A DNA stretch of 64,000 nucleotides from NCBI RefSeq assembly GCF_001302565.1, contig NZ_CP012750.1, positions 2,232,001 through 2,296,000 on the forward strand, read 5' to 3'. Made by a program: the position numbers and the translations under genes. The notes under the pieces are model-generated. The model saw only the letters and a program-made list of their open reading frames with translations. It was not told the origin of the DNA and did no database searches. Source of the stretch: Glutamicibacter halophytocola. Lineage in GTDB: Bacteria; Actinomycetota; Actinomycetes; Actinomycetales; Micrococcaceae. Of this stretch, positions 18,561-29,574 are shown one piece after another (positions within the stretch are counted from its first letter, which is position 1; each line of letters starts with the position of its first letter).

Positions 18561-19123
18561 CGCAATCCCACGGGCTGCCTTCTGGCCGAAGGGGCCACAT
18601 AGACCAGGTGTTCAGCACTGGCGTATCCGCGGGTGCGGCCGAAACGCTGCAGCCCCAAACGATCGCAAATTTTCTGCGATGCCTCGTTGCGCGGATCTAC
18701 AATGGCGAAAACCGGCTGATCCACGTTCGCCTGGTTGGCGTAGCCAAGCACTGCACGAGCAGCTTCCGTGGCGCACCCTTGGCCTTGAGCCGCGGGGTGC
18801 AAATGCCACCCTATTTCGCTGGGTTGCTGTTCGAAGCCGATGCCGATGGCGCGCTGCATTTCTTCGCTCATGGGCTTGCACAATAGGTTTCCGATGAGCC
18901 TGCCGGTGTCGTGGCGCGCTACTGCCCAAATCCCTTGCCCGGCTCCGCGCACAGCGCGTCGACGGCCAATGGAGGCCAATGCTTCCTCCATCGTCGTCAT
19001 GAGCGTTGCACCGGGCCCCAAGTACCGCATGGTTTCCGTGCGTGATTCCAAATCCAGCAGGAATGAAGCGTCCGAGGGCTCCCACGCACGCAGGATCAAT
19101 CGATGGGTGCGAAGCTCTTTCAC
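18557..19123 (-). CDS. GNAT family acetyltransferase (RimJ/RimL-like)
   Basis: A 188-residue acetyltransferase beginning with the typical ELRTHRLILRAW of the RimJ/RimL-like GNAT group. The acetyl-CoA site is the HPAAQGQGCATEAARA segment, followed by VDPRNEASQKICDRLG. The GTG at 19123 has AAGGAGG upstream and gives a family-sized protein, although the frame is open further upstream. It is coupled to the APH-like gene and divergent from a methyltransferase gene. The substrate is unknown. Confidence 0.85.
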   Translation of the reverse strand: MKELRTHRLILRAWEPSDASFLLDLESRTETMRYLGPGATLMTTMEEALASIGRRRAVRGAGQGIWAVARHDTGRLIGNLLCKPMSEEMQRAIGIGFEQQPSEIGWHLHPAAQGQGCATEAARAVLGYANQANVDQPVFAIVDPRNEASQKICDRLGLQRFGRTRGYASAEHLVYVAPSARRQPVGLR

Positions 19124-19192
19124 AGGCCCTCCTTCCACGCCACGTTTGCGCCTCTTGGGCAAGGTTCCACCGGGGTTGGCCGTGCAGCTCGC

Positions 19193-19198
19193 TAGGCT
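19193..19198 (+). promoter_or_regulatory. Candidate -10 box for the methyltransferase gene
   Basis: TAGGCT lies 6 nt before the ATG at 19205 and directly abuts an in-frame GTG at 19199; no ribosome binding site is seen. Confidence 0.35.
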
Positions 19199-19204
19199 GT
19201 GAGC

Positions 19205-19840
19205 ATGCCACAGATTTACTCCGCAATTCCCACGGCCCAGTGCTACGCTTCCTTGTCCGAAGCCTATATTGAGTTGTTCGGCCGAGTCGAGCAGGCGGAG
19301 CCGGAAGACCGGGAACTGATCGCCCGATGGGCCCAGGACTTGGCAGGCCCTGTGCTGGATGCGGGTTGCGGCCCCGGGCAGTGGACGCATGCCGTTGCAA
19401 GCGCTGAACGCCCGGCCATCGGTGTGGACATGGTGCCCGAATTCATAGAACATGCCGCAGCAAACTATTCAGAGTGCACTTTTCAGCTAGCTGACATGAG
19501 TGCGTTGCCCTTCCCCGATGGCAGTTTTTCAGGGGTTCTCGCATGGTATTCAATCATCCACACGCAGCCGGAGCAGCTGCCTGAAGTTCTGAATTCATTG
19601 GCCAGAGTGCTGCAACCGGGCGGGGCATTGCTCCTGGGCTTTTTCGCTGCCCAGAAGGTTCATCCATTCGAGCACAAGGTCGCACCCGCGTGGTACTGGC
19701 CGGTTGGGGAGCTATCGAAGCTGGTTGAGGCTGCAGGTTTCGAGATCATGGATCGGGGTACCAGGGACCGAAGCGGGGCCAGGTGCCATGGGCAGATCGT
19801 GGCCCAGCGCAAACACGCAGATGGCTCGGGGATTAAATAG
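19205..19840 (+). CDS. Class I SAM-dependent methyltransferase
   Basis: A 211-residue methyltransferase with motif I VLDAGCGPGQWT, an acidic end of strand 2 in IGVDMVPEF, and motif FPDGSFSGVLAWYSIIH typical of the UbiE/Methyltransf_11 group. The substrate is unknown. The ATG at 19205 is chosen because of the TAGGCT box 6 nt upstream; a GTG at 19199 would add two residues. It is convergent with acn and shares a terminator with it. Confidence 0.82.
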   Translation: MPQIYSAIPTAQCYASLSEAYIELFGRVEQAEPEDRELIARWAQDLAGPVLDAGCGPGQWTHAVASAERPAIGVDMVPEFIEHAAANYSECTFQLADMSALPFPDGSFSGVLAWYSIIHTQPEQLPEVLNSLARVLQPGGALLLGFFAAQKVHPFEHKVAPAWYWPVGELSKLVEAAGFEIMDRGTRDRSGARCHGQIVAQRKHADGSGIK

Positions 19841-19884
19841 ATTTGAGGCCCAAGGCAAATGCCTTGGGCCTCAAATCTTTGTGT
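19839..19884. terminator. Bidirectional terminator between the methyltransferase and acn genes
   Basis: Perfect 18-bp arms (19839-19856 and 19861-19878) with a 4-nt loop; T/A-rich ends on both sides serve the two convergent genes. Confidence 0.85.
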
Positions 19885-19933
19885 GTTGCGTAACTACTTG
19901 AGAATCACCCCGGCGTGTGCCGGGACGGATCTG

Positions 19934-22642
<2,709 letters not shown>

Positions 22643-22696
22643 GTGGGACTCCTCTCGCCAGACACTCATTCTGTTGCACGCGCACACTGTAATTCC

Positions 22697-22714
22697 AGTT
22701 AGGAGTTCCTAACT
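22697..22714. promoter_or_regulatory. Palindromic operator candidate upstream of acn
   Basis: AGTTAGGA-GT-TCCTAACT is a perfect 8-2-8 inverted repeat centred 63 bp from the acn start, near where a -35 region would lie. Actinobacterial acn genes are often repressed by a TetR protein (AcnR); no such gene is adjacent, and the sequence does not fit a DtxR box (half-site spacing is wrong). Confidence 0.45.
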
Positions 22715-22833
22715 GAGATAGTCAGGTTCCTAGCGCGGCAGAGCTAAAAACAGTCTATCGCCAACTGTGGGAAAAAGACTCCTCGGAATAAACTTTCATC
22801 GAAATTCGTGTCAGAATGTACGATTTCAGCTCG

Positions 22834-24156
22834 TTACTGGCGGACAAAGAGCCCGATGGACTCCATATGGTGGGTATGCGGGTATAAATCGTGAATCTCG
22901 ACGTGCTCTAATTCATAGCCGCGTGACGTCAATCTGGCGATATCCCGGGCAAAAGACGCCGGGTCGCAGGAGACGTAACAAATGCGCGATACAGCGCTGG
23001 AGCCCAGTTCCGTGGCGACTTGCTTGTCGATTCCTGCACGCGGCGGATCAAGCACCACCGCGTCCAGCTGGGCATCGCGGGACACCTGGCGCAAAACCCG
23101 CTCAACGCGGCCGCGAATCACGGTAGCTTGCCCGAACGCCTTCAGATTTTTCTTCGCATCGGCGTGGGTTCCCGGGGCACCCTCGATCGAAAAAATCCGT
23201 CCTTGCTGTCCCACCGACTTAGCCAAAGGCAACGAGAACAATCCTGCTCCGGCATAAAGATCGGCGATGTGCTCACCGCGCGACGGCTCGATCAAGTCGA
23301 GAACGCGTTCGCTGAGCAAGCTGGCTGCTGAACGGTGCACCTGCCAGAAACCTTCGCCGGTAATGCGATACTTCTCCCCCAGGACTTTTTCGCCCAGCCA
23401 TGGGTTGCCGGCCAAAACCTGCAACGATCCCTTGCCATCTGCCGCCGACCCGCCATGCTGGCTGAAAGAGGCAACATTCACCCCTTCGGGGAATTGCTTG
23501 GCTACCTTGGCGGCTGCACCTTGCTTGGCTTCAGAAAGCAGCACCAGGATCGTTTGATCATCCGCGCTGGACACCGCAACTTCCACGCGGTCAATGCCCG
23601 TGTAGTCCACTGCGTAGATCCCGCTGCTCTCGATGGCGGAATGCGCCAAGGGCATCGACTCGATGCTCGTGAGCTTATTGCTGCGAAAAGCGCTCATCGC
23701 CAAGTGGCCCGAGCCATCCACCGAGTACGACATGCGGGTACGCCACCCCAGGCCATCGGCTGCTCCAGCGACCGCTTGAACCGGCGGGAAGTTGTAGTCC
23801 TCTGCCTTCAGCCCGGCCAGGCGAGTGAACTGTTCGGCGGCCACCCGCGCCTTGAGCTCGCGCTGATGCTCCAGCGAAATATGGCCGAATTCTGCGCCAC
23901 CCACCGGGTCGCGGTGCTTCAGCGCGTCAGCTGCATCCCAGAAATGCGGTACCCGGTGCTCGCTGGCCTCGTGCACCTCAACGACGTCGGCGCGCCAGAA
24001 TTTTGCATCGGGCGCCGAATCGGTCAGCCGAACCGATACCAATTCGCCGGGAATGCCGTGGCGCACAAAAATCACGCGACCCTCGTGGCGGGCCACCGTG
24101 TGCCCTCCATGGGCGATATTGCCCAAGCGAACCTGCAGCAGTGGTGATTCAGTCAT
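22834..24156 (-). CDS. TrmA/RlmD-family RNA (uracil-5) methyltransferase
   Basis: A 440-residue SAM-dependent RNA methyltransferase. An N-terminal TRAM-like domain (residues about 1-60) precedes the Rossmann domain with DLYAGAGLFSLPLA, the DPPRAG motif and the catalytic cysteine in YVSCDPASF. Members form 5-methyluridine in tRNA or 23S rRNA. The target cannot be fixed here, and the N-terminal Fe-S cysteines of RlmD are not obvious. I choose the ATG at 24156, with GAAAG upstream; an ATG at 24180 is possible. It directly follows the permease gene, as in mycobacteria (Rv2689c-Rv2690c). Confidence 0.88.
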   Translation of the reverse strand: MTESPLLQVRLGNIAHGGHTVARHEGRVIFVRHGIPGELVSVRLTDSAPDAKFWRADVVEVHEASEHRVPHFWDAADALKHRDPVGGAEFGHISLEHQRELKARVAAEQFTRLAGLKAEDYNFPPVQAVAGAADGLGWRTRMSYSVDGSGHLAMSAFRSNKLTSIESMPLAHSAIESSGIYAVDYTGIDRVEVAVSSADDQTILVLLSEAKQGAAAKVAKQFPEGVNVASFSQHGGSAADGKGSLQVLAGNPWLGEKVLGEKYRITGEGFWQVHRSAASLLSERVLDLIEPSRGEHIADLYAGAGLFSLPLAKSVGQQGRIFSIEGAPGTHADAKKNLKAFGQATVIRGRVERVLRQVSRDAQLDAVVLDPPRAGIDKQVATELGSSAVSRICYVSCDPASFARDIARLTSRGYELEHVEIHDLYPHTHHMESIGLFVRQ

Positions 24157-24182
24157 GTTTTCGTCTTTCGTCAGAAGCATTG

Positions 24183-26177
24183 TTAGCGGTGTGCCGAGTA
24201 TTCTTCGGTGGCCCCGCCACCGACAGCGCGCGAAGCGCTAAGCAAGCGCCAGGGCACCGAGGCGATGAGCACCCCTGGTTCATAGTGCAGGCGATTTTTC
24301 ACTCTCAGCGCGGTCTGGTTGTGGACCAGTTGCTCCCACCAATGCCCGACCACGTATTCGGGGATGTACACCACGATCAGTTCGCGTGGCGACTCGCGCT
24401 TGATGGAACGAATATGTTCGATCAGCGCACCGGGGATGTCGCGGTAGGGCGAAGCCAAGGCCGTAATCGGCACGGGAATGCCCAAACGCTCCCAGTCCTC
24501 AAGGGTCTTTTCAGTTTTCGCGCGCTCGACGTCAACGATGATTGCCTCCAGCTTCGAAGGCCGGGAAGCGCGGGCGAACGCCAGTGCGCGAAGCACGGGC
24601 TTGCGCACCGTGGAGACCAGAACCAGGGCATGCACTCGCGAAGGCAAGGCGGTGGCCGCATAATCCTCGTCGACTGCCAATTCCGCATCGACCTTCTGAT
24701 AGTGACGCTGCAGGGAATCCATGATCAGCATCAGCACCACGATGCCCAGCAGCGCCAGCCACGCGCCGTGCACGAACCTGGTAGCCAGGACGACCACCAG
24801 CACCAGGGCCGAGAGGATCAAGCCGACCAGATTCAGCATGCGCTTGCGCTGTTTCGCAGCGCGAATCCTCCGGTCCGCGACAGGAACCAGAACACGCTTC
24901 CAGTGCTTGAGCATGCCCAGCTGGCTGAGTGTAAAGGAGACGAAAACGCCGACAACGTAGAGCTGCACCAGCAATGTCACGTCGCCTTGGAAGAGCAGCA
25001 CCAGGGCAATGGCGGCCACGCCCAAGGACAGGATGCCGTTGGAGAACCCCAGCCGGTCTCCGCGGGTTCGCAATTGGCGCGGCAGGAAACCGTCGGTGGC
25101 CAAGTGGCTGGCCAGCGACGGGAATGAATTAAAGGCCTGGTTTCCAGCCAGGAGCAGCACCGCGATAGTCAACACCGACACGAGGATGAGGCCCAGCGTG
25201 TAGTCGCCGAAGACCGCCTGGGCCAATTGCCCCAATACCGGCACCTGGACGAAGCCCTCGGGGATCGGTCCGCCGTGGAGCAGGAATGATTCGTGCGGGT
25301 CGGCGACCACTTTAATGCCGGTGGCGCGTGCAAGCATCAGGGTGCCAAGGGTGAGTACGCCGGAAAGCAAGCCCAGTACCAGCAGGATCCGGCCCGCGTT
25401 TTTGGCCCGGGGCTTGGCCAGTGTCTGGACATTGGAAATCGGCACTTCGATACCGGTCAAGGCGGCCGATCCGGTGCTAAAGGCACGGAGGATCAGAAGT
25501 GCGCCCACCATCCCCTGCAAACCGGTAGAAAATTCCGCTTCGGGGACGATCGTGAATTCTGCGCTAGGCGCCAGGCCGAGGTTTCCGGTGAGAGCCATGA
25601 CGCCGCCAATGGCAATGAGCAACAGCATCCCGGCAACAAAGAGATACACCGGAATGGCCAGGGTCCACCGCCCCTGGCCGGTGCCACGGAGGTTTCCCAC
25701 CACCAGCAAGGCCACCAGAGCGGCCGCAACCCAGGCCTTGTGCTCGCCCAGGAACGGGAATATTGCGCTGAGATACGCGGCCGCCGAAGAGCTGGAGACC
25801 GCAACTGTCAGCACAAAGTCGACGAGCAAGGCGGCAGCTACGGCAGTGCCCGAGCGTGCGCCAAGATTCTTTTTGACGATCTCGTAATCGCCGCCGCCAG
25901 AAGGATACTCAACCACCGATTGACGGTAGGAAAGCACCAATACCACCAGTACGGCCAAAACGGCGACGCCCACCGCCGGGGAGAGCATCGTTGCAGCAAT
26001 GCCGGCCATGGCCAGGGTCAGCAGAATTTCATCTGGCGCATAGGCCAATGACGACAAGGCGCTGGAGGAGAAAATCGGCAACGCAACATTCGGTGGCAAC
26101 GGCTTCTTTTTCAGCTGTTCGGTGCTGAAGGGCCGTCCCACCAAAATCCTCTTGAGACCATCAAATAATGCAGGCAC
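24183..26177 (-). CDS. APC-superfamily permease with cytoplasmic C-terminal domain, probably a KimA-like potassium importer
   Basis: A 664-residue membrane protein with about 12 hydrophobic helices (residues about 35-505) followed by a roughly 150-residue soluble domain with a USP-like alpha/beta pattern. The helix 1 region FSSSALSSLAYAPDEIL and the segment VVEYPSGGGDYEIVKKNLG are typical of the family. Members include amino-acid permeases and KimA-type high-affinity K+ importers. The divergent neighbours are two TrkA-type K+-regulatory proteins, which favours potassium, but the substrate is inference. The start is an ATG at 26177 next to a palindromic ATAACGTTAT. Confidence 0.85.
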   Translation of the reverse strand: MPALFDGLKRILVGRPFSTEQLKKKPLPPNVALPIFSSSALSSLAYAPDEILLTLAMAGIAATMLSPAVGVAVLAVLVVLVLSYRQSVVEYPSGGGDYEIVKKNLGARSGTAVAAALLVDFVLTVAVSSSSAAAYLSAIFPFLGEHKAWVAAALVALLVVGNLRGTGQGRWTLAIPVYLFVAGMLLLIAIGGVMALTGNLGLAPSAEFTIVPEAEFSTGLQGMVGALLILRAFSTGSAALTGIEVPISNVQTLAKPRAKNAGRILLVLGLLSGVLTLGTLMLARATGIKVVADPHESFLLHGGPIPEGFVQVPVLGQLAQAVFGDYTLGLILVSVLTIAVLLLAGNQAFNSFPSLASHLATDGFLPRQLRTRGDRLGFSNGILSLGVAAIALVLLFQGDVTLLVQLYVVGVFVSFTLSQLGMLKHWKRVLVPVADRRIRAAKQRKRMLNLVGLILSALVLVVVLATRFVHGAWLALLGIVVLMLIMDSLQRHYQKVDAELAVDEDYAATALPSRVHALVLVSTVRKPVLRALAFARASRPSKLEAIIVDVERAKTEKTLEDWERLGIPVPITALASPYRDIPGALIEHIRSIKRESPRELIVVYIPEYVVGHWWEQLVHNQTALRVKNRLHYEPGVLIASVPWRLLSASRAVGGGATEEYSAHR

Positions 26178-26260
26178 GTCATAACGTTATCGCAGGTGCG
26201 CAAGGCACACGGGCGGTTCGCCGCCAATAATCTTGGACCGAACAGCGCTATTGTTGCATT

Positions 26261-26285
26261 CGGAGCACCGTTAGGCGGTGCTCCG
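26261..26285 (+). promoter_or_regulatory. Stable hairpin in the leader of the trkA pair
   Basis: Perfect 10-bp arms CGGAGCACCG (26261-26270) and CGGTGCTCCG (26276-26285), with a 5-nt loop, lie 37 nt before the first trkA start. It has no T-run, so it is more likely a leader structure or an operator than a terminator. It does not resemble the c-di-AMP riboswitch consensus I know. Confidence 0.35.
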
Positions 26286-26322
26286 GACTAATCATCGCAA
26301 GCAGCAATCCAAGGAGTTCTCG

Positions 26323-27000
26323 GTGGCACATTTTGTGATCATGGGGTGCGGCCGCGTCGGCGTTTCGCTAGCCCATACACTGGATTCAGCGGGACATTCG
26401 GTGGCAATCATCGATCAAGACCCCCATGCTTTCCGCCGTCTGGGCAAGGACTTCGCCGGTCTTACGGTGACCGGACGAGGATTTGACCGCGACACCTTGG
26501 AAGCGGCCAAGATTGATGGCGCCTATGCGTTTGCTGCCGTATCCAGCGGTGATAATTCCAACATTCTCGCTACTCGCGTAGCCCGCGAAACCTATAACGT
26601 TCCCCATGTGGTGGCCCGTATTTATGATCCGGGACGCGCCGAAATCTACCAGCGCCTGGGCATACCCACGGTAGCTGCGGTGCGTTGGAGCACCGACCAG
26701 GTATTGCGCCGAATTCTGCCCGACTATTCGATGCGCGGGGACTTCCGGGAACCGTCGGGACGTTTGGTTCTCACTGAAGTAGCACTGAACCGGGACTGGT
26801 ACGGCCGCCTGGTCAAGGATCTGGAAGCCGCCGCTGGCGTGCGCGTTGCCTACCTCACTCGATTTGGCGAAGGCACTATTCCGCAGAACCGCACCCGCCT
26901 GCAAGGCGGGGATCTGGTCCATGTCATGATGCGCATAGATCAGCTCAAGGACGTTGAAAAGATCCTTGCCAGCCCTCCCGCTCCCCTGCCCAACGACTGA
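26323..27000 (+). CDS. trkA: TrkA family potassium-uptake regulatory protein (CeoB type)
   Basis: A 225-residue RCK protein that binds NAD(H) or a nucleotide and gates K+ transport at the inner face of the membrane. The Rossmann loop reads VIMGCGRVGVSLA, with the acidic strand-2 end in AIIDQDPHAF; residues about 140-220 form the TrkA-C (RCK_C) domain. The GTG at 26323 has AAGGAG 6 nt upstream. The next gene is a second TrkA protein 13 nt away; the pair order (ceoB-ceoC) and its divergence from an APC permease are the same as in mycobacteria. Confidence 0.92.
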   Translation: MAHFVIMGCGRVGVSLAHTLDSAGHSVAIIDQDPHAFRRLGKDFAGLTVTGRGFDRDTLEAAKIDGAYAFAAVSSGDNSNILATRVARETYNVPHVVARIYDPGRAEIYQRLGIPTVAAVRWSTDQVLRRILPDYSMRGDFREPSGRLVLTEVALNRDWYGRLVKDLEAAAGVRVAYLTRFGEGTIPQNRTRLQGGDLVHVMMRIDQLKDVEKILASPPAPLPND

Positions 27001-27013
27001 CTGAGAGGACCCC

Positions 27014-27679
27014 ATGAAGGTCATGATTGCCGGAGCCGGTTCGGTCGGTTCCTCCATCGCCCGCGAACTGCTAATCAACGACCACGAGGTCTTGCTCATC
27101 GATATCCAACCCGAGATGGCGCAGCGCGAAGATCTCCAAGGAGTGAAATGGCTGATCGGCGACGCCTGCGAGCTTGCGGTTCTGCAGCAAGCGCATCTAG
27201 AGGATTACGATGTGGTGGTCTCCGCCAGCGGTGATGACAAGGTCAATCTTGTTGTCTCGCTGTTGGCAAAGAGCGAATTTGGCATCCGTCGCACCGTAGG
27301 CCGGGTGAATAATCCAAAAAATGAGTGGATGTTCGACGATGCTTGGGGAGTCGACGTTGCGGTCAGCACCCCGCGCTTGATGACTGCCCTGGTCGAGGAA
27401 GCCGTGGAAGTCGGCGACCTGGTGCGCCTGCTGACATTGAAAACCGGCGAGGTCTACATGGTGGAATTTACCGTTCCCCACGACTCCGCGCTCATTGGAC
27501 GCACCATCGGGCGAATTCCCTGGCCGCAGGACACCACGCTCATGGCAGTGGTCCGCGACAAGACGCCCTTCCCGCCAAGTGCAGATGACGTAGTTGAGGG
27601 TGGCGATGAAATCTTCTTCATCACCACCCCCCAAGCAGAACCGCTGTTGCGCCGGACCTTGCGCGAAGCCACCCGCTAG
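27014..27679 (+). CDS. trkA: TrkA family potassium-uptake regulatory protein (CeoC type)
   Basis: A 221-residue RCK protein with MIAGAGSVGSSIAREL at the N-terminus, the aspartate in LLIDIQPEM, and a C-terminal RCK_C domain (residues about 135-220). It should pair with CeoB as a heteromeric ring on a K+ transporter; the only transporter visible is the divergent APC permease. GAGAGGA precedes the ATG. Its TAG stop lies in a CTAG that also supplies the stop of the convergent DUF3159 gene. Confidence 0.92.
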   Translation: MKVMIAGAGSVGSSIARELLINDHEVLLIDIQPEMAQREDLQGVKWLIGDACELAVLQQAHLEDYDVVVSASGDDKVNLVVSLLAKSEFGIRRTVGRVNNPKNEWMFDDAWGVDVAVSTPRLMTALVEEAVEVGDLVRLLTLKTGEVYMVEFTVPHDSALIGRTIGRIPWPQDTTLMAVVRDKTPFPPSADDVVEGGDEIFFITTPQAEPLLRRTLREATR

Positions 27680-28404
27680 TTCGCCACTGCCCCCGAGGAG
27701 TCGCCGGTTGCGGTTTCAGCTGGCTTGGACAAGAGCCAGGCAAACCACAGCCCGGCGGCGTACAGCGGAACGCCCATCAAGGCCCGGGCAACGCCCAACG
27801 CCACCACATGATCGGTGTAGTACATCGGCAGTTGCACCGCCAGGCGCAAGGCAAAGACCCCGATGATGATCCACGTCGCGATCTGGTAGCGGCGCAGCCG
27901 ATCGGCCTTATTGCGCCATTCGACGCCTTCATTGCGGATGAATCCGAACAGCAGGCCAATCAACGGCCAGCGGAGAACTACGGAGACAACCAGTGCGAGC
28001 AGGTAGGCGCCGGAAGTATAGAACCCGGGGATGTAGTAGTCTTTCGCGTTGCCCGTATGACGGGCGGCGAAGGCACAAATCAAGATGCCGATCAGGCCAG
28101 AAGCGGACTGAATCAATGTAGAGCGCTTGGCCAGTCGGATGACCATGAAAATCACTCCAAGGCCGATCGAGGCAAACAGTGCCCAGGTCAGGTTGCTGCT
28201 CAAGGCAAAAACCATGATGAAGATAAAGCCGGGCAGCACCGTTTCAAGGATTCCGCGTACGCCGCCGACGGTCGACAGCAGATCGATCCCGCCATCCGCG
28301 TTCTGGGCGATATTGGAATTCGCGCCAATCATCGACGCAAAAGACGGTTTGGCCTCTGGCTCAGGTTGCTGGTCGCCGTCGCGCCCGGATTCCTCGTCGT
28401 GCAT
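27676..28404 (-). CDS. DUF3159 family membrane protein
   Basis: A 242-residue integral membrane protein of DUF3159, an actinobacterial family of unknown function usually next to ceoBC. About 30 polar residues are followed by a conserved GGVRGILETVLPGFIFI and five to six hydrophobic helices. I prefer the ATG at 28404, with GGAAG 8 nt upstream, over the ATG at 28419, which has its purine run too close. The stop overlaps the convergent trkA stop by four bases. A role in ion transport is only guessed from neighbours. Confidence 0.85.
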   Translation of the reverse strand: MHDEESGRDGDQQPEPEAKPSFASMIGANSNIAQNADGGIDLLSTVGGVRGILETVLPGFIFIMVFALSSNLTWALFASIGLGVIFMVIRLAKRSTLIQSASGLIGILICAFAARHTGNAKDYYIPGFYTSGAYLLALVVSVVLRWPLIGLLFGFIRNEGVEWRNKADRLRRYQIATWIIIGVFALRLAVQLPMYYTDHVVALGVARALMGVPLYAAGLWFAWLLSKPAETATGDSSGAVAN

Positions 28405-28469
28405 GATGCCCACTTCCATATTTCCAACAGCACACAGGCTGCCCCGCCACTGCGGAAATTAGTCTCCAG

Positions 28470-28844
28470 CTACCCGCGGGGTACCGGGACAATTACATAA
28501 CGCGGATTAAAGATCGTTGGGATCTGTTCCACCGGAGCGACCATCCCAGAATAGGTAACTTTCACCCCGGGCTTGATACCCGGTACCGACTTTTGCCCCA
28601 TGAAGATCAAACGCACATGGGCCACCGTGCCACGTCGAGCCGCAACGCTGCCAAGCTTGTCGACTACCACAGCTTTGAGCAATGGCGCCTCGTTGGGCGC
28701 GGAGTAGCTGACAGATTGGACGTACCCGGTGTGCTTGACCCTGCCTTTGACGGGCAACTGGTCCAGCGAGTCCAGGCACTGATAGTTCAATGTCGGATCC
28801 GATGGGCCCAGATGCGCCGCGACCGGCTTATCCTTCAACGACAT
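28470..28844 (-). CDS. OB-fold nucleic acid binding domain protein
   Basis: A 124-residue protein with a predicted beta-barrel (VKHTGYVQSVSYS, LKAVVVDKLGSV, HVRLIFMGQKSVPGI, KVTYSGMVAP) fitting the OB-fold type found at this position in actinobacteria (Rv2694c in M. tuberculosis). Family members are assumed to bind nucleic acid; no function is proven. It begins 2 nt after the stop of the DUF3710 gene, so they are co-transcribed. No signal or membrane segment is seen. Confidence 0.8.
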   Translation of the reverse strand: MSLKDKPVAAHLGPSDPTLNYQCLDSLDQLPVKGRVKHTGYVQSVSYSAPNEAPLLKAVVVDKLGSVAARRGTVAHVRLIFMGQKSVPGIKPGVKVTYSGMVAPVEQIPTIFNPRYVIVPVPRG

Positions 28845-28846
28845 GA

Positions 28847-29536
28847 TTAGCCGATCTGGGTAATCTCTGGTCCGCGCTCGGGCCGCTTGATCTCAGGCTG
28901 AGCGTCTTCCTGAACTGGACGGGTCTGAGCATTTGCCGGCACATTCAAGGGCAGCAATTCTGCGGGAGGCAATGGCTTGTCGCCGCGGTTGACGATGACA
29001 TCGCGCAAGATCCCATCCACGGTTGCCGCTGCTTCTTCATTGGCAATTGCATTGCCGCCGATGACTGCACGAAGGAACCAGCGAGGTCCGTCGATTCCCA
29101 CGAAACGCAGTGCGACGTGGCCGGCACGGCCATCTGGCAACTGCTGTGGAACTTTGGCCAGCAGCTCTTCTCCATAGTCGCCATCGCGCTTGAATATCTC
29201 GCCGTTTTGCGCGGTGATATCGCTCTTGATCTTGTCCTTGATGCCAGGCCATAGCGACTCGGACTTCGAAGAGGAGAAGGCCATGAGCTGTACTCGCGAC
29301 TCCGCAATTTCCAGCGAAACCGCGATCACTCGCTTATTGGATTCTTCGACGTCCATTCGAACCTTGAGCCCGCTCACCGGCTTGATCAGGATCGAACCGA
29401 AGTCGAGGTACTCATTAGTGTCCGCCACATCGTTGATGTCGTACGGACCAGTTTTTGGTTCTTCAGAACTGGCGGAAACCTCGTTCGATTCAACCGGGGC
29501 TTCCTGCTCTTTGGTTTTCTTGCGCTTAAAAATCAT
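28847..29536 (-). CDS. DUF3710 family protein
   Basis: A 229-residue actinobacterial DUF3710 member, function unknown. A Lys/Glu-rich N-terminus (residues 1-35) precedes a folded core with DFGSILI, LMAFSSSKSESLWPGI and VALRFVGIDGPRWFLRAVI. The C-terminal 30 residues are Pro/Arg/Glu rich and probably disordered. AAGGAAACC precedes the ATG. It sits between dut and the OB-fold gene in the conserved order. Confidence 0.88.
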   Translation of the reverse strand: MIFKRKKTKEQEAPVESNEVSASSEEPKTGPYDINDVADTNEYLDFGSILIKPVSGLKVRMDVEESNKRVIAVSLEIAESRVQLMAFSSSKSESLWPGIKDKIKSDITAQNGEIFKRDGDYGEELLAKVPQQLPDGRAGHVALRFVGIDGPRWFLRAVIGGNAIANEEAAATVDGILRDVIVNRGDKPLPPAELLPLNVPANAQTRPVQEDAQPEIKRPERGPEITQIG

Positions 29537-29574
29537 GGTTTCCTTAGAAAACTTGGCTGATTGTCAATCAGTGC

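Noticed and set aside
22697..22714. Reading the acn palindrome as a DtxR/IdeR iron box
   Set aside because: The TTAGG and CCTAA halves are 4 bp apart, versus 9 bp in the 19-bp DtxR consensus.
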